The position numbers were made by a program, and so were the translations under genes. 64,000 nucleotides of DNA from Triatoma infestans (lineage: Eukaryota; Arthropoda; Insecta; Hemiptera; Reduviidae), in the NCBI GenBank assembly GCA_011037195.1, contig JAAEAF010014365.1:1-64000 (forward strand), read 5' to 3'. Below are positions 22,444 to 32,889 of the stretch, in pieces. Every line of letters starts with the position of its first letter. Position 1 is the first letter of the stretch. The notes beneath the pieces are model-generated. The model searched no databases. It was not told the DNA's origin and was given only the letters and a program-made list of their open reading frames with translations.

Positions 22444-25400
22444 CTGAAGGAAAAGCAAAGAAATTGATGTTGCGAAATCGAATTTAAGGCGGGGGTGCTA
22501 GGACTTCCACGTTAATTTTTCGATAATTTCAAACGTTGAATTGGCAGTATGTGGTGGTTTCAAGCATAGTCCTGGACTGAAACATACTGCTTCGATCTGC
22601 AAACAGTGGAGTACACTAAGGCATCAACTATGGGAAAGACCCAATCAAACTAGGCAGGATACCTACCTAAAAGGAAACTGGAGCAAGTACGAGGGCACCA
22701 ACTGCGGGGAAATATCTAAGAGTATGTAAAGTAAGTAGGAGGGCAGCAATGTGGCTGAAGGACTGGACGCATTATACCCTCTTTACTGCCGATCGAAGTT
22801 GGAAAATTATATTATTTTTATGACATCCACGTTTATTGTTTATTAATACATAGAACCAATTTAATTACCTCCATCAATTCAGCGGCAATCTGAACAAAAA
22901 GTTTTTCAACATTATCTGACTCCTTTGCAGATGTCTCTAAATAGTACATGTTATGACGCTGAGCAAAATCTTCACCCACATGTGTTGGGATTTCACGATC
23001 ATCTCTGTCGATTTTGTTGCCTAAATTAGACAAACTTTTTAATTTTATAAATTGATAATATGCCATCAAGTATCTTAAACACAAAAGCTTCAATCCTATA
23101 TTTATGTTTTGGAAAATAGCTATCCGATTTTACAAACATACCAACTAAGACTCGCAAGACGTTAGCGGACGCATATTCTTCTATTTCCCTCAACCAATCG
23201 GGAAGGCAATCAAATGTAGGTTGACAACTGATATCATAGACTAAGATAAGAGCGTGAGCTGATCTGTAATAACTCTGAGTAATGGATCTGAATCGTTCTT
23301 GTCCCGCAGTATCCCATATCTGCAACTAAATGAATTTTCAAAAATAAATTTGTTAATTTATATAGATATAAAAGGTCTTAATTTCTACGGGCTTAGTGCC
23401 TATGGATGAGATACCTGGTTACTTACTTGTAATGTATGATATTTTATACTTTATTTCAACGTTAATAGAACGATATATAATATTACTTCAAAGGAGATTC
23501 ATTTGGCTATTAATAATAAAAATGTACAGTTACAACGAAGATGAGCATAATCATGTTTATAATCTTAAGGTTGTAATATTGTATTTATTTATTCCAATTA
23601 CGGGCAACCTCGCGAGGTCCTTCTCTTACTTACTTACTTACTTAGTCGGAGACCTCTTCATACCCTAGGGTGTCGAGGTATCCTTCTCATTTATTAAAAC
23701 AATTTTATTTGTATAATTATTCTTTCAAGAGAATATGTGAATCAAAAATTTAAGAAATTTGAGAAAGACGGGAGTAGCAGTTAGAAAAATTAGGACAATT
23801 CCCTCACATTCTACATTTACCGCGCAAGCTAGAAAAATATGGTGTGCACTACAAACAGGTAAAACATTCACTTATCTTAACTTTTTAAAAACTTATAATC
23901 ATTTGGAGTTAGATAAGGAGACCAAAATGTTATTGGTCTGGTCTATTTCGTAAGGGTAGTTTCAAGTAATTAGGCTGCCGTTCGGAACGAAACCAGCGGT
24001 GGATATCTTTCAGAAAATTGTTGAAGAATGTATCCCGGAGATTCTGGTGTTCTAAATTCATAGATGATTTGGTATTAACCTAAGCTAGAACTGACCATCT
24101 TATAAACTTGCTTTGGTTTCTGAAAAATTGAGAGATGTAGGATTTAAGCTAAATTTAAAAAATCTGGTATGGAACACTCACACAACATTCTCTCACTCCT
24201 CTTACTCAATACAGTTATATATAAAATGACAAATTTTCTTTAAACCTCAAATTTTGCTCATATATCATAACATAAGTATACAGGTGGTGGAGGCCAATGA
24301 TTGATTACATTGTCCAATAATATTAAGGCCAATAATACTGAAATTGAACTAACACATTTTAATTTTAACGTCTCAGTTTCCTCAGACACCTAAAAACATT
24401 TTTTTCAGAAAAATGTTACAAATAAAACTAATAGTTTTTATCTGTGAAATTAGCATACCAATTTCAAAGGAAATCGTTATAGTCGTTTTCGAGAAAATAT
24501 CAAAAAACTCAGAAGCCTCTATAAAGTCGCACTTCCGGTTAAGCGATTTGCTTCGAGTTTGGAATTCTATCAATGCTTCTAATGTGTCTTAATTATGTAA
24601 GTGGTTTAAAACATACTATACTGAACTGGTATTTTAGAAGAAATCTTAACGCTATACTGTTCCCCAGAACCAAACAAAAAAAAAGAGCATTTTTCACGCG
24701 AAAATGTTACAATTAATTTGTAACATGCGAAAATGTTACAATTCTCTCTGGGATGCTTTTATAAGTATAAGTGTGCAGATAGTATGCGAAGTTTAAAGGT
24801 AAAGGTTAAAATCGTTGAAAAAATTGCGACAAACTGAAAAACAAAAAAAAATTCAGTAAAGTCGCACTTCCGATTATTGGATTTTGCCCGAAACCTTCGG
24901 GTCAGATGTGGTGGTAATACCTAGACGGAATACCAAGTTTGGGTCTCCTACAATTTTTGTTTTTGAAATATTTTGTTTACACACACATATATATACAATA
25001 CGCATATATATACATATTACGGTATATATATATATATACCATTCGCTAAAAACAATTCTATCATACTCTGACGGCCTCAAAACATGTATTTTCTGTGAAA
25101 ACTCAATTTCGAAAATTTTACACGATCGCAATACTTCTCTTACTCGGAGTAAGTAAAAAATGCAAGTTTTTTGATACCGAAATTACATTTTTAGGTCATC
25201 TAATTAACGAAAAAGATATTCAGTGATAGGTGCTTTCAGTGCACTTCAACCCCGATTTGCCCTTGAAATGTATTTTGACGCCTCAAAGAAAAGACTTTTA
25301 TTATGCATGAATCGGCAGATAATACGACCAAACCTGTTTCGTTTGCATTTAGAGTTCTTAGTAAAGCGTAATTAAATTATTACAAGATCCATAAAGAAGC

Positions 25401-27696
25401 GCTAGCTTTATTTTGGGCAGGAAGCATGTTTTACCAATATTTAGCGGGCAACAAATTTACTCTGTACTGTGATTCCAATGTCCTTACCGGCATGGATAAA
25501 GTCGCTCTTTCTGTTAATTAAAAATCTATTACTGATTAAATAAATGGATAGCCCGCGGCAATGAATTAAAATCTGAAGCCCTCCTTCGAAGGATTGAGCT
25601 ATACATAGTGGAAGGTAATGTGGGAATATCGTATCGTACTACTTCGCCAACTAAAAACTGGAGTGCTTAAAACTATATGCTGCACATCAAGAAATGAATA
25701 AAATGAAATCACAGGCTCGTCTTTATGTCCATCTGATCGATGGACAAAGAAATAGAATCTTTGTTAACACTTGTCATGCTTGCAGAGTGGTAAGGCCGGA
25801 CCCGGCGAAACGTTTTGAAACTTTGGTCGACCACGGAAACGACCGTCGCTACCATTCAAAAAGTAAGTGAAACACTCTCTGGATATGACATCCTAAAATT
25901 TCTGGTTATGGATAATGGTAGACAAATTACATGTCATGCGAGCCAAGAATTTTGTTCCAACAATGCAATTAGGCATATAAGGCCAACGCTTATCACCTGG
26001 CAATGGAGCGGCAGAAAATTCTGTGAAATCCTTTAAACCAGCCATAAACACAAAATGACTGAGAGCAAAGACTTAAACTATATTTAGAGACTTAAACTGT
26101 AATAGAGACTTAAACTTTATTTTTATCATTACCGAACCGTAATGCTATACACACAGCACGGCCGGAAAAACCCCACGCAATTGATGTTTAGACGAAAGCT
26201 TCGCTCGCGTTGGGATGCTTTACTGGTCCCGAAACAAAAAGATTTTATCAAAGGAGAGACAGTTTATACCCGCGATTTTAACGTCCAGGCTCAATGGAGT
26301 TGAACGCCTACTTAGTAACAGACAAAGAGAGACAAGGGTATACTTAGTAAGGAAGTAGTGGGAAGCCGAATATGGAGACGGCATTTCGATCAACTGCTGA
26401 AAGCAGAGACTAAAGCTTGCCACGAAGCCGACGGGACGATGCAGGGTGGAGGCAGTTCAGGATTGACACAGGTATGAGTGGGATAGTTGCACTAGTCAAC
26501 TAGTGTGACTAGGTCAGGAGGCAGTTTAAAAGAGACTGAGAAGAGGCATTGACATTTCTTTAGAGGAAAGATTTGTAATATAGATCACACAAGTACAGAA
26601 AATTATATATAAGATGTGTCATATGTAAGATTATCATATATATTTTTCATGAGTTGAAGTTAACAGTAAAATGCAAGTTCAATTATTGAATTATATTTTA
26701 CATTTTATTTATTGATAGTCCAAGTTATTACATCCGATGATGGGCGAACGCCCGAAACCTGTGAAAATGAAGCAGTGTAATGCTGAAAAGGTCTTTGATG
26801 TTTTCCATCATAGCAGATACAACTACCATTCAGTAATTTGGAATCTCCTTTTAGAAGAAAATACTCAGCCAAACAACAATAACACTGACAGGGTCGTTAT
26901 TATGTGCAAACTCTAGCTCATATCCACCCACTCCAAACAGTTGCACCTAATTTTAAAGACGACTACATTTCTGAACAAACTGCTAAGGAAGCCCTAACAG
27001 AACTTCCGGCTTATAATTCAAAATTGTTTACATTAAGAAAATTGCTATAACAACGAGAAATAATACGTATTAAGCAGAAATAGGCCTTTTCTCAAAGTAA
27101 TTTAAATATGCCGATTGGTTAGAATGGTTCATCTTAACTATAAAATCAAAGCCATTTACAATACCAACCAATACCCATTGAAGTGCATGCTGCAACTGAC
27201 TGTGTAGCTGCATGTGCTTTCTTTGGCTGACTAAATAATTGCCTGTGTTTGGAATTAGGTCTCTGAACCGACCAAAATATTATGCAACTAAAAATATGCT
27301 TGAATGCCTTGATCTTTTACATATCTACCTTGATTTTTTCATTGTCGATTTCAACTGTTTTAATCATAAAATCAACTCCAATAGTAGCTCCTTGTCCAGG
27401 TGGAAATAAACCCTGTAAGAGATGTAGAATAATGTTAGTTTCATGATATATGATATAAATTTAGTACACTTGTGTAACTATGAATGAAATCAAATATTCA
27501 ATACACATGAAATGTCCTATGAAAAAATTTTGTCTTTAAATTTTATCATTAGTATACATGAAACTTAAAAATTTCCACACAAGCAGAGCATTTTTTCTAT
27601 GTAACAAACCTGAGTAAATCTTCTGACTAAGCAAGTCTTTCCAACTCCTGCATTTCCCACCAGAACAACTTTAAAAAGAAACTTATAGTCCTCCAT
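22318..27696 (-). CDS. Rab30: Rab30 small GTPase
   Basis: Five minus-strand exons: 27,610-27,696; 27,329-27,412; 23,142-23,325; 22,869-23,020; and a predicted last exon 22,318-22,443. All borders are GT/AG and the phases join without error, giving about 210 residues against about 200 for the family. Motifs in order: start [15 protein letters not shown]-loop GNAGVGKT; switch I with [30 protein letters not shown]. The sequence [19 protein letters not shown] and the [17 protein letters not shown] block identify Rab30 rather than other Rabs. Rab30 acts at the Golgi in membrane traffic. The large intron between the second and third exons holds a broken Gypsy element. The last exon is uncertain because it lacks the C-terminal cysteines. 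Confidence 0.9.
22869..23020 (-). CDS. Rab30: Rab30 exon 4 (guanine specificity)
   Basis: Acceptor AATTTAG, donor GTAATT. Encodes NKID (guanine base recognition) and [17 protein letters not shown], ending at AAELME in phase 0. Confidence 0.92.
23142..23325 (-). CDS. Rab30: Rab30 exon 3 (switch II)
   Basis: Acceptor ATTTAG, donor GTATGT. Encodes [20 protein letters not shown] through [13 protein letters not shown] and LVG. WDTAGQ carries the catalytic Gln. Confidence 0.92.
23755..26560 (+). mobile_element. Ty3/Gypsy pol relic, split by a 991-bp repeat insertion
   Basis: RT pieces: 23,755-23,950 ([22 protein letters not shown] block) and about 23,970-24,090 ([18 protein letters not shown] and a DDLVLT block). 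The frame resumes at 25,154 in [20 protein letters not shown], then RNase H ([28 protein letters not shown]) and integrase (about 25,700-26,040, ending [15 protein letters not shown]) with a C-terminal tail to about 26,560 ([17 protein letters not shown]). Multiple stops and frameshifts. It lies in the opposite orientation to Rab30, inside its intron or adjacent to it. Confidence 0.8.
24163..25153 (+). repeat. full-length copy of the ~0.95 kb repeat family
   Basis: A 991-bp insert with no coding capacity that interrupts the Gypsy frame. It is bounded by the 7-bp repeat TAAAAAA (24,156-24,162 and 25,154-25,160); removing the insert and one repeat restores continuity of the Gypsy frame. It starts TCTGGTATGGAACACTC and ends in the small palindrome CTTACTCGGAGTAAG. 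Internal CTTCCGGTTAAGCGATTTG and CTTCCGATTATTGGATTTTG blocks recur, so it has an internal duplicated structure. Confidence 0.75.
26735..26790 (+). repeat. family A hammerhead-like fragment
   Basis: Core CATCCGATGATGGGCGAAC then GCCCGAAACC matches family A but has CCGATGA in place of CTGATGA and lacks the stem I partner. A short relic. Confidence 0.5.
26892..27050 (+). other. possible unrecognised exon or TE frame
   Basis: A CTGACAG acceptor-like site is followed by a 52-codon open frame ending in TAA, with coding-like content ([19 protein letters not shown], then [14 protein letters not shown]). I do not recognise it. It lies on the strand opposite to Rab30, between the Gypsy relic and Rab30 exon 2. 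It could be the end of a transposon protein. Confidence 0.25.
27329..27412 (-). CDS. Rab30: Rab30 exon 2 (switch I)
   Basis: Acceptor TTACAG, donor GTAGAT, exactly 28 codons, phase 0 on both sides. Encodes [15 protein letters not shown] and [12 protein letters not shown], the effector region with the conserved switch I Thr. Confidence 0.92.
27610..27696 (-). CDS. Rab30: Rab30 exon 1 (start codon and P-loop)
   Basis: ATG at 27,694-27,696 on the minus strand; 29 codons ending FTQ before donor GTTTGT. Contains the GNAGVGKT nucleotide-binding loop. The start is chosen because it matches the usual Rab30 N-terminus and no upstream in-frame extension is needed. Confidence 0.92.
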
Positions 27697-27699
27697 TGT

Positions 27700-29200
27700 G
27701 AAGAGTCACTAGTGAAATATAAATGAAAAACACTTTTAAACCTTAATCAAAATAAAATGCACATTAAAAAGAAACTTGTTATGCAACAAGCAATAAAGGA
27801 TTTAACGCTCTCTCTGTAACTTATGCATTTAATCATTCAATAGTGGATTCGATAGGGCAACATGAATCCCATCAATAATATCAAATAATTTTCACTCACA
27901 CTTATGCTAAAGAGAATCAACACTTCCAAAAATGCAAGCAAACCAATCATTCTTTGATGTTAAGGAATACAGCAATAGCAATTCCTAATAGAATAATCTA
28001 GGCCTTGGGATTTTTTTTAAATAATTAACAAATATTCTCAACGCAATGTATGTTAATCATAAAATATTACATACCACTAAGATTTCTTAATATGAGTTAT
28101 ATACTGTTAAATATTGAATCATTAAATGCAACAGTACAGTTTTCTTATCTAACAGAGAATATCCGATCATCGTATGACAAAGGATATATAAGCTTATGAC
28201 AAAGGATTTAAATCTAGTAAACTTTCATAACAAGCATTCGTGACCACATCTTGTAATGTATGTATAATTTCCACTTTCGGCTTAAGAAGGCATACTTTCG
28301 ACATATTGTCTATAGACACACAGATAATCGATTCATAATTACTTTTATAAATGCACTTATAACAAATTTAGCTTAGATACATTAATTGTGAAATTTGTTA
28401 AAAAATCTTGTTCGTACACAGGTTCATGCTTATTAAATTTTACTCAGCCCCCTAAAATTTCGCTTAGTTCTCTCAAAAATAATACGTCCCTTAATATTAT
28501 TAGATGAATAAAACTAGTTGGAATATAAACAGATTTTCCCAAACTTTTTTGCTAAAGTGGAGCCCTATTAAAGAACAAATTTCTTTCAACTAGCAATCCA
28601 ACTCAATCTTTAAGTGAAGACACAACGCTCATGTCCTCTACCATTGAAGATTTTGACTAAAGCAAGGTCCTCCAAGTACGGGTTGAATTCCCACGTCAAC
28701 GATTTATTATACCGAGAAACCTCTCAGAAACTTTGAGAATTGTAAGATCTAGATTTGCGTATATGCTCTGAGCCAGTAGTTAACTTTGGAAACTAGAGCA
28801 GTCACATAGATCCTTATGGGGTATTAGAAGTGATCTAATTTTAGTCATTGTGTTCACGTATGTATTCGTATGAAATAAATATCCCAAAAAAGAAAACTCT
28901 CTGTGAGTTCAAACTTGATATTCCGTTCGCTATGCCCTTCCTCCGCAAAGCGACTGTTCTGACGGCATCCTCAAAGGAAATGACCATTTTTCTGTTAATA
29001 AAGTTAAGCTAATAAAGTAATTTAACGATAAAATTTAAAATAATGTGGAATTAAATAAGAACAAAATTACTTAGGATGTCTGCCCAGAACAGAAAGCCAG
29101 ACTGGATAAATTTCTATTTTTTCAGTTTTTATTCTTAAGAAAGATAATAGTTGTTGTGATTAAGTATTGTAAATAACATTTATATTAGTTATGAACATAA
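27700..29200. other. AT-rich sequence 5' of Rab30, nothing recognised
   Basis: The Rab30 promoter and 5' UTR should lie immediately right of 27,696. I see no clear TATA box or conserved gene in this stretch. Confidence 0.5.
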
Positions 29201-29439
29201 ATATTTCAAAGCTCGTTCGAAGTACAGTTATTGTGTTTTTATAAAGAAAAATATAAATGTCCGATATTTTTGTGGGTGACTATACATTCTGTTTGAAAAG
29301 AGATCAATCGTCTTCCCCGCCGACTTCGCTTCACTCGCCTTCTTCATCTCGGCAATCATGCCCTCTATCACTGCTGAAGCTTCCGCAAGTTTTCGCCTAC
29401 GTCTCTTCGGTGGGCAGACTGCCCCTCTCCCCCTGCTCA

Positions 29440-29730
29440 TGCCTCCTGCCAGCACATTGTTCGGGAGGCTGCTATTAAATACGCCAAGCCTTATCCGCGT
29501 CATCGGCTATCAGGAGCTCACCTACGAAGAACTCCTCACAGTTGTCACTGACGTCGGGGCAATCCTTAATTTACGCCCCCTCTATGCATACTCGTCTACA
29601 CCTCTGATCCCGAACCTGTAACTTCTGGGCACTTCCTGATCTTCCGCCCTCTCACCGCTCCTCCCGAGCGCGCGACTTTACTCCGCTCAACCTCAATCGC
29701 TTCTTCCCCACTGTTAAGAGTGACGCAATC
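29440..29730 (+). mobile_element. BEL/Pao integrase C-terminal fragment
   Basis: Translation across frame breaks gives REAAIKYAK, then VIGYQELTYEELLTVVTDVG and ILNLRPL, then TSGHFLIFRPL. The LTYEEL ... LNSRPL ... PGHFLIG pattern is specific to the integrase end of BEL/Pao retrotransposons. GC-rich compared with its surroundings. Confidence 0.75.
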
Positions 29731-29869
29731 AATGAGACTTCTGGAAAACTGGTGCCAGGAGTCCTACATAGCTTCAGCAGCGCACCAAGTGGTTGCTGCC
29801 CGCGACCGAGATCACTCCCGGCACAGTAGTCATGTGGTCATACTCCATTCCCAGATGCTCCCAGGCACC

Positions 29870-31145
29870 CTAGGTAAACCGCACACATCTACCAAGGGCA
29901 TTCCCAGCCCGAGCTGGCACCGGGGTTTAATTTATATCGCAGGTCTGCTCCCAGTCACGGAGTTGTCGAAACCACGACCACTTCGAGTCCAACCTCAATT
30001 GCAAGCAATTGGGCTTGGAACATAGCTTGCGCTCGTAGTTTAGTAGTTCATACTCTGTAACGAGCTTAGCATGAGTGATCACACGCCCGGTGGATCATGC
30101 CATCTACTGATTTCTGTCCATTGCAAGGACAGAGGTGCAGTAACCAGGAATACCTGCAAGGGGAAAGGAACAGGATGGGAAAGATCAGGTAGAGGGAATC
30201 CCCCAACCTGGAGAGCCAGAGGCTGCTTGCACCTCGAAGAGTGGGCGATGGCGATGCCACATTCTCCCCCGGTGATGCCCCCTTCCATCTGGATATTCTT
30301 CCCGTTACCCCTTTCCTCTCCGGTACTTGGGGGAGTTTAAGGACGGCACCTACCCTCTTGGGGTTTACCAGTCCCCCCGTTGCAAGCAATGGAGTCGTTT
30401 TACAAGTGAAGGATGTCACCCCCATGGAGACACTAGCGCAAGACCTCGCCATGGAAGAAGTGCCCACCCGGGCACTCCCCCGCTTGACCCATTAAAGGGC
30501 AGGTTGAGATACGCTCAACCAGCGTGTGAAGTGATCCCACGAAGTGGTCACACCTCAGACTCCCAGAAGCTAGGGAAGGCTAGGGTTAGCAGGCTCTGGT
30601 AAACCGCGCACACCCAGCAAATGCGCTTCCAGCTGCGGGCTGACACCGGGGTTTAATTTATATCGCGTCTCTTCCCGCTCAACTCATGACCTCGGTCATT
30701 GGAGTCATTGCTTAAAACACGGCCACTATGAATCCAACCTCAATTGCAAGCAATTGGCTTGGAATATAGCTTGCGCCCATAGTTCAGTAATTCATACTCT
30801 AACGAGCTTAGCGTGACTGATCGCACGCCCCATAGATCGTGCCGTCTACTGATTCCTGTCCATTGCTTCAAATACAGGGGTGCAGTAACCCAGGATACTT
30901 ACAGGCAACCCTGCAAGGGGAAAGGATCAGGATACGATTGGTCGGAGTAGGGATTCCCAACCTGGAGAGCCAGAGGCTGATTGCACCCGAAGGGTGGGCG
31001 ATGGTGACGCCACATACCCACGCCCAACGTCCATCTGGACAATCTTCCCCGACACCAATTGGCGCTTGGCCGCATCCCGGTCGCGACGCTGTCCAAACTC
31101 CGCCGGCATTATTCGGCGACCTATCGCCATCCTCTGTCCGCTCCC
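29870..31145 (+). repeat. GC-rich ~728-bp tandem repeat, two diverged units
   Basis: Unit 1 starts near 29,870 and unit 2 near 30,598; CACCGGGGTTTAATTTATAT, CAACCTCAATTGCAAGCAAT, CTGCAAGGGGAAAGGA and CCAACCTGGAGAGCCAGAGG occur in both in the same order. Open frames here (up to 133 codons) are by-products of high GC. Position next to the BEL/Pao fragment suggests LTR or 3' non-coding sequence of that element, not proven. Confidence 0.65.
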
Positions 31146-31149
31146 ATCC

Positions 31150-32010
31150 AGTGATCACTGAAGGTGAGTTTTCAGGACGGCATGTTCTGTCATTACCTTG
31201 ACAAGCGAATTGTTTATTTTGGCGACATGTTCCTTACCGTCAAAATTTTCCTGCGTTGCTGTGTGTAACCTCTCGCTTTTCTGTATGTCTATGGTGAAAC
31301 TTGCCTCCTTTTTATGCATCTGTTTTAGTGAGTATTAATTACTTCACGCATCTATTTAGGAGACTTTTGTGATTAACGTTAGAATTATTATAAATTACTA
31401 CTTCTGTTTAGCTGTACGATAATTCGTTGTAATTGTTAAGTATCTTCGCTTCTACTAAACTCACTTCTCACACTTCTTAATACATTTACTCTTAGCACGT
31501 ATCTCTTAGCAGATAATTTAGTTTCGACCAGCCTTTAGTGTTTCTTATCTAATTAAAAGTGAGTCAGTCAAAATTTCTGGTTCCCGCACCTGGTTTCGAT
31601 TATCATCACGTAAACACCCGATGTTACGACACAAACACAAGGTCTTCAGGACTTTAAAAATGAAGCACCACATTAGCGGAAACTCTCTTCTAGCAGAAAC
31701 TATTAACTTGAGTGCTTAGTAGTTGGTAAAGCTCTACATTCTTTGCGACTGCTTACGACCAGGACCTAAATAATAACTCCACTATCAAGCGCCAGTAGAT
31801 CAGGAACATCTTCTTTCTGGATGCTACGGATTTGTCAAGCTCAATCGTTTTGAATCACAAGTTAATAAAATGCCTAAGTTGATACAATCAGAACCCTATA
31901 CGATTTTGAATTGGATTTTTTATAGCAAAGGCGGCTTGTGTAGTCCTGAATATGAAGTTTCACGAACAAGCGGTTATTACAATTTACTTAAACTGTATCT
32001 TACATTCCAA
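31150..32010. other. unassigned sequence after the GC-rich block
   Basis: Composition returns gradually to AT-rich. No gene or recognisable domain; may include the end of the BEL/Pao-related element. Confidence 0.4.
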
Positions 32011-32101
32011 GTACTTTTCGAATATTTGTTGTGGTGGTTGGTTCCACAGAGCTGGAAAGCTTCAGAGACATTTTCCGTGGTAGCCTGCTTCATTTTGTGG
32101 T

Positions 32102-32137
32102 CATCGACCGGTTTCGGGCGTTCGCCATCTTCAGATG
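32102..32137 (-). ncRNA. hammerhead-like motif, left arm (decayed)
   Basis: Same core as the right-arm copy read on the minus strand, but with single-base deletions in stem II and between stem I and the core. Confidence 0.4.
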
Positions 32138-32321
32138 CGTTTTTTAGACAGTGTGACAACACAGACTCGCACAAGAGCAAACGTAGTTTCACAGTAACTG
32201 AGACGTATTTTCAAAAAAGTTAAAAAGTTTAAGAGTTTAGTTTTTTAAAAAATACGTCTCAGTTAGTGTGAAACTAAGTTTGCTCTGTGCGAGTCTGTGT
32301 TGTCACACTGTCTAAAAAACG

Positions 32322-32359
32322 CATCCTGAAGATGGGCGAACGCCCGAAACCGGTCGATG
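32322..32359 (+). ncRNA. hammerhead-like motif, right arm
   Basis: CATC, CTGAAGA, T, GGGC-GAAC-GCCC, GAAA, CCGGT, C, GATG. Stem I 4 bp, stem II 4 bp with a 4-nt loop, stem III minimal. Type I order (helix I open). Confidence 0.55.
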
Positions 32360-32619
32360 ACCACAAAATGAAGCAGGCTACCACGGAAAATGTCTCTGAT
32401 ACTTTTCGAATATTTCAATAAAATTTGAGTTAAAATCTATAAAGTAGAAATATAAAAGAAAGGAATTCCACCATGGGAATTACATTAATTTGAATTCTAT
32501 GTTGAGATATATTTAGTCAAATACCCTTATTTCAACCAAGTGATTTCACAATTTTTCTTCGCAAAAAACGTGCAAGGAAAACAATATTTAAAAGAAAAGT
32601 AATGTCTATATTTCTAGGC

Positions 32620-32880
32620 GGGTTTTACTCCAGCTACCGATCAAGTGTCCTGGACGGAGGCTGATAGCGAACACTCTTCACTAAAAATAACTCTAGTAAC
32701 ACAGCAAATAAAATCCGTCGTAACGTAACCTAGTCTCTGGCCGAATAACGAAAAGCTAAGGTCCCTCCCAAAAAAAAAAATCCTCGACCAAGAAGGAATC
32801 GAGCCCAATACCCGCAATATAACTCAGCTTGGCGGTCCGCGCCTACTATCAAAACAAAATTTGCTCCTACTTACCACACA
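32620..32880 (-). mobile_element. tRNA-derived SINE
   Basis: On the minus strand, a tRNA-like head with a B-box-like GGGCTCGATTCC at about 32,800 and an A-box-like TAGGCGCGG segment about 40 bp before it. The far end (32,620-32,680; GGCGGGTTTTACTCCAGCTA and GTGTCCTGGACGG) matches the element near 63,355-63,410. RNA polymerase III promoter boxes imply SINE origin, not a functional tRNA. Confidence 0.6.
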
Positions 32881-32889
32881 TCCAAAGAT

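Larger units (their letters stand above)
32028..32400. mobile_element. family A inverted hammerhead element, near-complete
   Basis: A 373-bp unit flanked by a perfect 15-bp direct repeat ACTTTTCGAATATTT (32,013-32,027 and 32,401-32,415). Left arm (32,028-32,215) and right arm (about 32,235-32,400) are inverted copies meeting at an A/T-rich centre near 32,225. The left arm has an extra ~35 bp outer tail (TTGTGGTGGTTGGTTCC ... GGAAAG) absent from the right arm. No protein-coding capacity. Confidence 0.8.

Noticed and set aside
29228..29503. Basic, Lys/Arg-rich minus-strand ORF of 91 codons
   Set aside because: Overlaps the BEL/Pao integrase fragment on the other strand; probably a shadow, although its upstream part is unexplained.
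30066..30467. 133-codon minus-strand ORF
   Set aside because: Lies wholly within the GC-rich tandem repeat; overlapping frames are open on both strands and no motif is visible.
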